Positions 24,397 through 28,766 of a stretch of DNA of 28,766 nucleotides are shown here, piece after piece; the first letter of the stretch is position 1, and every line of letters starts with the position of its first letter. The stretch covers positions 1 to 28,766 of the IMG/VR virus record IMGVR_UViG_3300021378_000115. One strand, written 5' to 3'. The translations under genes were made by a program, and so were the position numbers. The notes below the pieces were generated by a model, which was not told where the DNA came from, did no database searches, and saw only the letters and a list, made by a program, of their open reading frames with translations. This stretch comes from a virus.

Positions 24397-25424
24397 TACA
24401 CTTCTCCGTGTTGAATTTGTACCTGCATTGCTCCCGTCGATCTTCGAAAAGAATCTAGGGACTCGTCTTTATTTAATACTTCATCTTCACCACCCAAGAA
24501 CTCAAACGCTTTTCTATAGTCTATTGGTGGGTTCTTCATAATCACCTTCACAGTAGTCTTGCCATTGCTGACAGAACTCTTGTAACGTTCGGCGATATCT
24601 TTTTTCAGGGAGTCACTGGTCTTTCCCAGTACGTCCAAGGTTTCTAAGTCGTCACTGATTCGTGACTTAATGTCTGCAATCCTGTTCTGCATTGCAGTTA
24701 GTCGGTTCAGTTCCTCATCGGTCTTAATGACCTCAGGAGCGTTAACCTCAATTGTTTTTACGTGTTCAGCTCGGGTTACTTCGTCTCTATACTGTTCTTG
24801 AATCCAGTTGTGCCAACATCTATATAGATCAAGGCGAGAGATAGTTCCCTTCTCAGGCTGAGGCAGGTACTTGCGGCTTAACAGTTCAGTTAGAAAGTCT
24901 TCCTTGCGGTGAACTCTCTCCAACGTGTACTGGGGTTCCGCCGTTTCATTTTTTGCGAGGTAACAAATAAAATCACACCACTCTGCATCAAGCACTTCCA
25001 TCTGCATATAGACCTGCATTAGATACATGCTTCTCTTGGGAGCAAAGATAGAGTAAGGGGTCTTAGTGTATTGGGGGAACGGACACTTAATCTCAACGCA
25101 GCCGTCAAGTCCGACAAGTCCGTCTGGAGATGCTGCAATAAAGTCATACTTAGGATGTACAACCAGACCAGTCTCTTCGACAGTGTAGTCCTGCAAGTTC
25201 TCAAGAAAGATCCTTGCATGGTCTTCCATCATTTGCCCGTGAGCAACTGCCGGAACCATCTTGAATTCTGATTCAGCCCCTGCCAGTGCTCGTACTTCTT
25301 GGCGAACTAAGTCAGCAGGTTTCATGTATGGGTGCTTACCCTCTAGCGCGGCGCAGACAGATGCTTTGATCTTTCCAGCTCTTGCCGCGTGCCATTCGGG
25401 TGATCCTTGGACAGCTAAACTCAT
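24396..25424 (-). CDS. YqaJ/lambda-exonuclease-type recombination nuclease (342 aa)
   Basis: ATG at 25424 overlaps the upstream stop (ATGA); GGAGG lies in the end of the previous gene. Motifs of the PD-(D/E)XK lambda-exonuclease superfamily are clear: SPEWHAARAGKIKAS at residues 8-22, Glu67 in GQMMEDHAR, Asp101 in ASPDGLVG, Glu111 and Lys113 in VEIKCP, and Gln137 and Gln141 in MQVYMQME. The enzyme would resect one strand of double-stranded DNA ends to leave 3' overhangs for the annealing protein encoded upstream. The C-terminal ~110 residues are a helical, charged extension beyond the nuclease core (about residues 230-342) that may contact a partner or form the oligomer. Confidence 0.88.
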   Translation of the reverse strand: MSLAVQGSPEWHAARAGKIKASVCAALEGKHPYMKPADLVRQEVRALAGAESEFKMVPAVAHGQMMEDHARIFLENLQDYTVEETGLVVHPKYDFIAASPDGLVGLDGCVEIKCPFPQYTKTPYSIFAPKRSMYLMQVYMQMEVLDAEWCDFICYLAKNETAEPQYTLERVHRKEDFLTELLSRKYLPQPEKGTISRLDLYRCWHNWIQEQYRDEVTRAEHVKTIEVNAPEVIKTDEELNRLTAMQNRIADIKSRISDDLETLDVLGKTSDSLKKDIAERYKSSVSNGKTTVKVIMKNPPIDYRKAFEFLGGEDEVLNKDESLDSFRRSTGAMQVQIQHGEV

Positions 25425-26074
25425 TTCTTAGCCCTCCAACCATTCTCCTTACAGAGCTTTTCCCAGTTACCAGTGGTATCTGTTAAGCCTCTATTAGTTA
25501 GACCACGTTTAAACTTGTCGTACAGCTTGGTTGCTTCACTAAGAGTTTTGGCGTCACCAAACTTCAGGTGATCCCAGATCGCAATAACCTTTTGAAGTTC
25601 TGCATCTGCATCATCTGTTTCTGGAGGTGTACTTTGTACATCTTGAGAAGCACTTTTAGACTCAATATCTTTAATTTGAGAGCTAATCCACATCCGGTAG
25701 CCCAGACCAAACTCACCCATTGCCTTAACACGACACCGCTGTTTAGCTTGGTTGATATCGGTTGCTGAGGGTGAACTGACTGCTTTGCCAGATGAGTGGA
25801 CGGGTAAGTAGGTGATGTTGGTCTGCCCACCGATAGTCATTCGGCATCTAACTTCGGCAGAACCATCATCAAAATAGTGACATTCACGAGAAGAAGGGTC
25901 TTCGGTGAACTCCCAAGAGTATTCAGGAAACTCGCCCATCATGATTTCATGGGCTTTCATCCAAGGCAGATAGGTCAACGTTTTATTGTCGAGTATCTCT
26001 GTTTCGGTACAAAATTCTGTTACATCTATATTAGACAGTGTCGCCCAGATTTGGGCTCGGGTAAGCATATCCAT
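25421..26074 (-). CDS. Sak3/DUF1071-type single-strand annealing protein (217 aa)
   Basis: ATG at 26074 with GGAG seven bases upstream. The N-terminal region has the family pattern 'L-S-x-I-D-V-T-E ... LTYLPWMKAHEIMMGEFPEY-W-F', then a hairpin of strands (AEVRCRMTIGG), the loop YLPVHSSGKAV, and helix TDINQAKQRCRVKAMGEFGLGYRMWI. These match the DUF1071 (Sak3) group of annealing proteins. The last ~70 residues are a variable charged tail. It anneals complementary single strands in partnership with the exonuclease encoded directly downstream (overlapping by four bases), as in lambda Red or RecET pairs. Confidence 0.75.
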   Translation of the reverse strand: MDMLTRAQIWATLSNIDVTEFCTETEILDNKTLTYLPWMKAHEIMMGEFPEYSWEFTEDPSSRECHYFDDGSAEVRCRMTIGGQTNITYLPVHSSGKAVSSPSATDINQAKQRCRVKAMGEFGLGYRMWISSQIKDIESKSASQDVQSTPPETDDADAELQKVIAIWDHLKFGDAKTLSEATKLYDKFKRGLTNRGLTDTTGNWEKLCKENGWRAKK

Positions 26075-26134
26075 GTAATATCTCCGTTAATTCAACAGAC
26101 ATATTACACACCATGTAGATTTATTTCAACACTT

Positions 26135-26326
26135 TCAGATTTTTAAATCATCCTCTAAACTATTTATTTTAGATCCTAATCTTTTCCGGATGCTTTTAAC
26201 TGTCTGGAGATGTTCAAAAAATAATGGATGGTCTATACGAAAGTTCTTGCTAAGTGCGGGGCGGGCTTGCATAAACTTAACCAACTGATTACAGCTTAAT
26301 CTATCTTCCGGTGTAACTCTTGCCAT
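26135..26326 (-). CDS. Small basic protein (63 aa), unknown
   Basis: ATG at 26326 with a modest GGA ribosome site in GGACGTTTTAT. The product is helical, mildly basic and soluble (VTPEDRLSCNQLVKFMQARP, then HLQTVKSIRKRLGSK), with no recognised motif. It lies between the repressor and the annealing protein on the same strand and might be a small regulator or an accessory recombination protein. The family was not recognised, and the low complexity of evidence keeps confidence moderate. Confidence 0.45.
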   Translation of the reverse strand: MARVTPEDRLSCNQLVKFMQARPALSKNFRIDHPLFFEHLQTVKSIRKRLGSKINSLEDDLKI

Positions 26327-26388
26327 ATAAAACGTCCATTTAATGTAATTATTTCTTTAAAAATTATCTTTCAAATATAAATATTTGA

Positions 26389-26802
26389 TTAACCTTTTGC
26401 AGTCAAAACTTTCATCATGCCTGCTATCCCATCGCGCTTTCGAGCATCTGTATACATTAGACACATAAGAGAAAACTGATCTGGTGTAAGGGTGAAAGCT
26501 GTTTTTTCCTCAAAATGCTTAACGTAAATGATAGCTTCAGTCATCGAATCTGCTATCAGCGAATCACCTCGCGACGCCAAGGTTATCCATAGGTATAAGT
26601 CAATGTGATAAAGATCACATAACTCTACTATGCGCTCCCCATCCGATGGCAGGCTTCCTCGAATCCAAGCCTGCGCTGAAGCTGGGCTACAGCCGGTCTG
26701 CTTTACAATCGCTGCGCCCCTGCCCCATTCCGGCACTCCCGCTTGATCTAAAGCGTCTTTAAATATTTCCGCACGTTTTTCTTTTTTAGTTTTATCGTCC
26801 AT
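26389..26802 (-). CDS. HTH phage repressor-like regulator (137 aa)
   Basis: ATG at 26802 with GGAG seven bases upstream. Residues 26-60 hold an Xre-like helix-turn-helix: AAIVKQTGCSPASAQAWIRG followed by SLPS. A helical C-terminal part (about 75-137) probably dimerises. Unlike lambda CI there is no S24/LexA-type protease domain, so RecA-stimulated self-cleavage is not expected. It is divergent from the replication initiator across 134 bases with repeats, the classical place for a lysogeny repressor. It likely represses the replication promoter and may regulate its own operon, which includes recombination genes. Confidence 0.75.
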   Translation of the reverse strand: MDDKTKKEKRAEIFKDALDQAGVPEWGRGAAIVKQTGCSPASAQAWIRGSLPSDGERIVELCDLYHIDLYLWITLASRGDSLIADSMTEAIIYVKHFEEKTAFTLTPDQFSLMCLMYTDARKRDGIAGMMKVLTAKG

Positions 26803-26936
26803 GTATTTCTCCCTGAGTCAGGATCTTCCATATTTAAGATAATTTAACAAGACCTTCAGATAAATAAATTTGCCAAATGAATACTTGCAGATTATTATCC
26901 CTGCTCAAATGAATATTACATGGAGCTGTCTGATTA
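26803..26936. promoter_or_regulatory. Divergent control region with two direct repeats and an inverted repeat
   Basis: The region separates the repressor and replication genes. CAAATGAATA occurs twice in direct orientation, at 26874-26883 and 26906-26915, 32 bases apart (about three helical turns), overlapping the -35 and lying just past the -10 of the forward promoter. ATCTT (26823-26827) and AAGAT (26836-26840) form an inverted repeat nearer the repressor start. These are the best operator candidates; the region is AT-rich and contains no gene, and no Cro-like gene. Confidence 0.5.
26870..26898 (+). promoter_or_regulatory. Sigma70-like promoter for the replication operon
   Basis: TTGCCA (26870-26875) and TATTAT (26893-26898) are spaced by exactly 17 bases, 39 bases upstream of the initiator ATG at 26937. 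GGAG (26922-26925) is the likely ribosome site. The CAAATGAATA repeats flank the -10 element, so a bound repressor would block it. Confidence 0.55.
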
Positions 26937-27659
26937 ATGATTTTTCGTCCTGCCAATCTTAAACAAGATTATTATACCCGAATCCCCAACTTACTCCTTC
27001 GAGGTGGATTTTCCGCCAGCGAGTATAGAGGCGATGGACTTAGCCCCGAATCCCTCGGTGTTCTTGTCTACCTTTTAAGCCATGTCGATGACTGGCAAAT
27101 AACTAACAACCAACTCTGTACAGTCTTTGGTGTCGGCAATGTGAAGATGACTCGCATTACTGATGAGCTAGAGAACGCAGAGTATATCCGTAGAGAAATT
27201 GTCCGAAACGAAAGTGGTCATGTTGTCCGATGGGACTGGCTAGTTACAGATGTTCGCGGTCGCTTTCCACCAGATCATCAAAACCCAGATCAAGTAAACC
27301 CAGATCAAGTAAATCAGACCCAAAGAACAAACATTATTACTAACGAAGATAAGAAAGAACAAATATGTTGGCGTTCTTCTCTCCTTAACGCTCCACCAGA
27401 GGGTGTAACGAAAGCCGCTTGGGTTAAGTGGTGGGAGTACAAGCTTGATGATCGTAAAGGTAGGAAGCCTGCCAAGAAAATGATTACGGTCATTTCTCAG
27501 GACTTTCTTGTTCTTAAAAAGCAAGGCTTTGACTTGTCAGGTGTTGTGGATTTTGCAATCAGCAGGGAGTGGAAGTCTGTTGGTAAGCCTGACTGGGATG
27601 CTCTTAAGTCATTTAGAGGTCACGACAGAAAGAATGATCTGTTGGGGGCTGTCAAATGA
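26937..27659 (+). CDS. Replication initiator, winged-helix, lambda O-like (240 aa)
   Basis: ATG at 26937 after GGAG with an 11-base spacing. The N-terminal domain (about residues 12-105) is a winged helix: LSPESLGVLVYLLSHVDDW, then ITNNQLCTVFGVGNVKMTRI and the wing (YIRREIVRNESGHVVRWDWLV). A Pro/Asn/Gln-rich linker (about 109-130) follows, then a helical C-terminal domain (about 140-240, WVKWWEYKLDDRKGR) that probably recruits the helicase. This two-domain organisation with a linker is the O-type initiator scheme. Its gene overlaps the primase-helicase ATG by four bases (ATGA). It is the first gene right of the repressor, so it is probably an early gene. Confidence 0.7.
   Translation: MIFRPANLKQDYYTRIPNLLLRGGFSASEYRGDGLSPESLGVLVYLLSHVDDWQITNNQLCTVFGVGNVKMTRITDELENAEYIRREIVRNESGHVVRWDWLVTDVRGRFPPDHQNPDQVNPDQVNQTQRTNIITNEDKKEQICWRSSLLNAPPEGVTKAAWVKWWEYKLDDRKGRKPAKKMITVISQDFLVLKKQGFDLSGVVDFAISREWKSVGKPDWDALKSFRGHDRKNDLLGAVK
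27270..27307. repeat. Three iteron-like repeats inside the initiator gene (candidate origin)
   Basis: CCAGATCA occurs at 27270, 27285 and 27300, each exactly 15 bases apart, and the last two lie in perfect 15-bp units (AACCCAGATCAAGTA). They encode the linker of the initiator protein. An A/T-rich stretch follows (about 27325-27365), as in the lambda origin, where iterons lie in the O gene and an AT-rich region beside them. Confidence 0.45.
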
Positions 27660-28766
27660 TGGATGTTAAAACGCTAGCGCAGAACCTAGCACCTCATGCC
27701 GCAGGCATTTGCAACGAGTTATATCCTGACGGTCGAGTCGAGTCTGGATGCTACAAGATAGGATCGATACAGGGTGAAAGAGGTAGAAGTATGTCTGTCT
27801 ATCTCAACGGTGATCAGTGCGGTAAGTGGATGGATTTCAGCACCGGAGAAGGTGGTGACCTTCTTGACTTGATTATGTACAGCCAAGGTCTTTCTTTAGT
27901 CAATGCTATGGACTGGGCAAAGAAAAGATATGGTATCAGGGACAACACGCCTGCAAAAAAAGTTGCTCCGGCGGAAAAGAAAAATTACACCCTACCTAAA
28001 CCTCCCGAAAGGAATGAGCATCAACACCTTCATGAATACATGGAGAAAAGAGGATTCAAAGATGTAGGAGAGGTGTGCTTCCGATACAAGATCTATGAGA
28101 CAGATGCTAGAGGCGGTCAGGATGTAGTGTTTCCGTTCTTTGATACAGACGGCAAAGAGACATTCATAAAGACTAAGCCGATCAATCATGATGGCAACCC
28201 ATCTACCCAGAAAGATCTAAAGCCAATCCTGTTTGGTTGGCAGGCAATCCCTGACACTGTCAGGAAGATCTGGATTACGGAGGGTGAGTGGGACGCGATT
28301 GCTTGTGGTGAATTAGGTTTCCCTGCTCTATCTGTACCAATGGGTGGAGGTAAAGGTGCAAAGCAGACTAAGTGGATAGCTCATGAATACGAGAACCTAG
28401 CACGCTTCGAAGAGATCCTTATCGCTACTGATATGGATGAGCAGGGGGAGCTTGCCGCCGCAGAAATAATGCAGCGACTTGGTGATCGATGCTATCGAGT
28501 CAACCTTCCTACCAAAGACATTAATGAGCTCTTGCAGAAGGAAGGTTATGAGCAGGCTCAATGGATGCTCAAGTGTGCATATGAAGAGGCTCGGTGGAAA
28601 GATCCTGAGACTCTTAGATCTGTCTTAGATTTTGAGTCAGAGATAGATGACTACTTTGAAAACAAGGCTGATGACACTCAGGGCTTTGGCTCTGGTTGGG
28701 CGAAGTTAGACGAAGAAGACATCAAGTTCAGACCCAATGAACTCTGGGGTGTGTGCGGCATCAATG
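27656..28766 (+). CDS. T7 gp4-like primase-helicase, N-terminal part (3' end outside window)
   Basis: ATG at 27656 overlaps the initiator stop; a second ATG follows directly. The visible 370 codons are open to the end of the window. Residues about 30-80 look like the primase N-terminal fold (SVYLNGDQCGKWMDFSTGEG then GGDLLDLI) but without the four paired zinc-binding cysteines or histidine of T7 gp4. A Toprim catalytic core follows: WITEGEWDAIACGELG (Glu of motif) and LIATDMDEQGELAA (the D-x-D), at about residues 203-265. The last visible part (DFESEIDDYF, then GFGSGWAKLDE) enters the RecA-like helicase domain, just before the P-loop. It would make primers and unwind DNA at the fork. Confidence 0.88.
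   Translation, partial: MMDVKTLAQNLAPHAAGICNELYPDGRVESGCYKIGSIQGERGRSMSVYLNGDQCGKWMDFSTGEGGDLLDLIMYSQGLSLVNAMDWAKKRYGIRDNTPAKKVAPAEKKNYTLPKPPERNEHQHLHEYMEKRGFKDVGEVCFRYKIYETDARGGQDVVFPFFDTDGKETFIKTKPINHDGNPSTQKDLKPILFGWQAIPDTVRKIWITEGEWDAIACGELGFPALSVPMGGGKGAKQTKWIAHEYENLARFEEILIATDMDEQGELAAAEIMQRLGDRCYRVNLPTKDINELLQKEGYEQAQWMLKCAYEEARWKDPETLRSVLDFESEIDDYFENKADDTQGFGSGWAKLDEEDIKFRPNELWGVCGIN

Overview
The window is part of a temperate tailed bacteriophage, or of a prophage. Tail-fibre families typical of marine phages, a set of internal virion (DNA-ejection) proteins ending in one giant polyvalent protein, and the absence of any long-tail module in view suggest a marine host, probably a proteobacterium, and a short-tailed (podovirus-like) particle. 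Base composition is moderate. No tRNA, rRNA, CRISPR array or insertion sequence was seen. Both ends cut genes: the left edge lies inside a tail-fibre gene and the right edge inside a primase-helicase gene.

Layout. (1) 1-21723, plus strand, late genes packed with start-stop overlaps: the end of a fibre gene, three small genes, a 3-TM holin-like protein (1803-2165), a 546-aa structural protein, a 1747-aa fibre with a lambda gpJ-like C-terminal part and 48-residue tandem repeats, a small protein, a GNAT acetyltransferase, four internal-virion-type proteins, a 2562-aa polyvalent protein (13191-20879), and four small membrane or Cys-containing proteins. (2) 21928-26802, minus strand: a tail-anchored small protein, a tyrosine integrase, two small unknown proteins, a protein with an SSB-type acidic tip, a YqaJ-type exonuclease, a Sak3/DUF1071-like annealing protein, a small protein and a HTH repressor. 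(3) 26803-26936: a divergent control region with a good sigma70-like promoter and a pair of 10-bp direct repeats. (4) 26937-end, plus strand: a winged-helix replication initiator with three iteron-like repeats inside its gene, then a T7 gp4-like primase-helicase.

How it fits together. The HTH protein probably acts on the divergent region to choose between lysogeny and replication. The initiator and primase-helicase would start replication. The SSAP, exonuclease and SSB-like proteins form a recombination module that shares a strand with repressor and integrase, so it could be expressed in the lysogen. The late operon builds fibres, lysis proteins and the ejection apparatus.

The most unusual observation is that the giant gene holds two well-formed small genes (16177-16398 and 17950-18141), both in its +1 frame, each with its own Shine-Dalgarno sequence and each lying exactly where the giant protein is a low-complexity linker between domains. 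The simplest reading is that an ancestral string of separate genes (large A, small, large B, small, large C) was fused by reading through the small genes in another frame. The small genes survived as overprinted genes and their shadows became linkers. Domain B also looks like a helix-hairpin-helix DNA glycosylase, and domain A carries an HEIGH zinc-protease motif.
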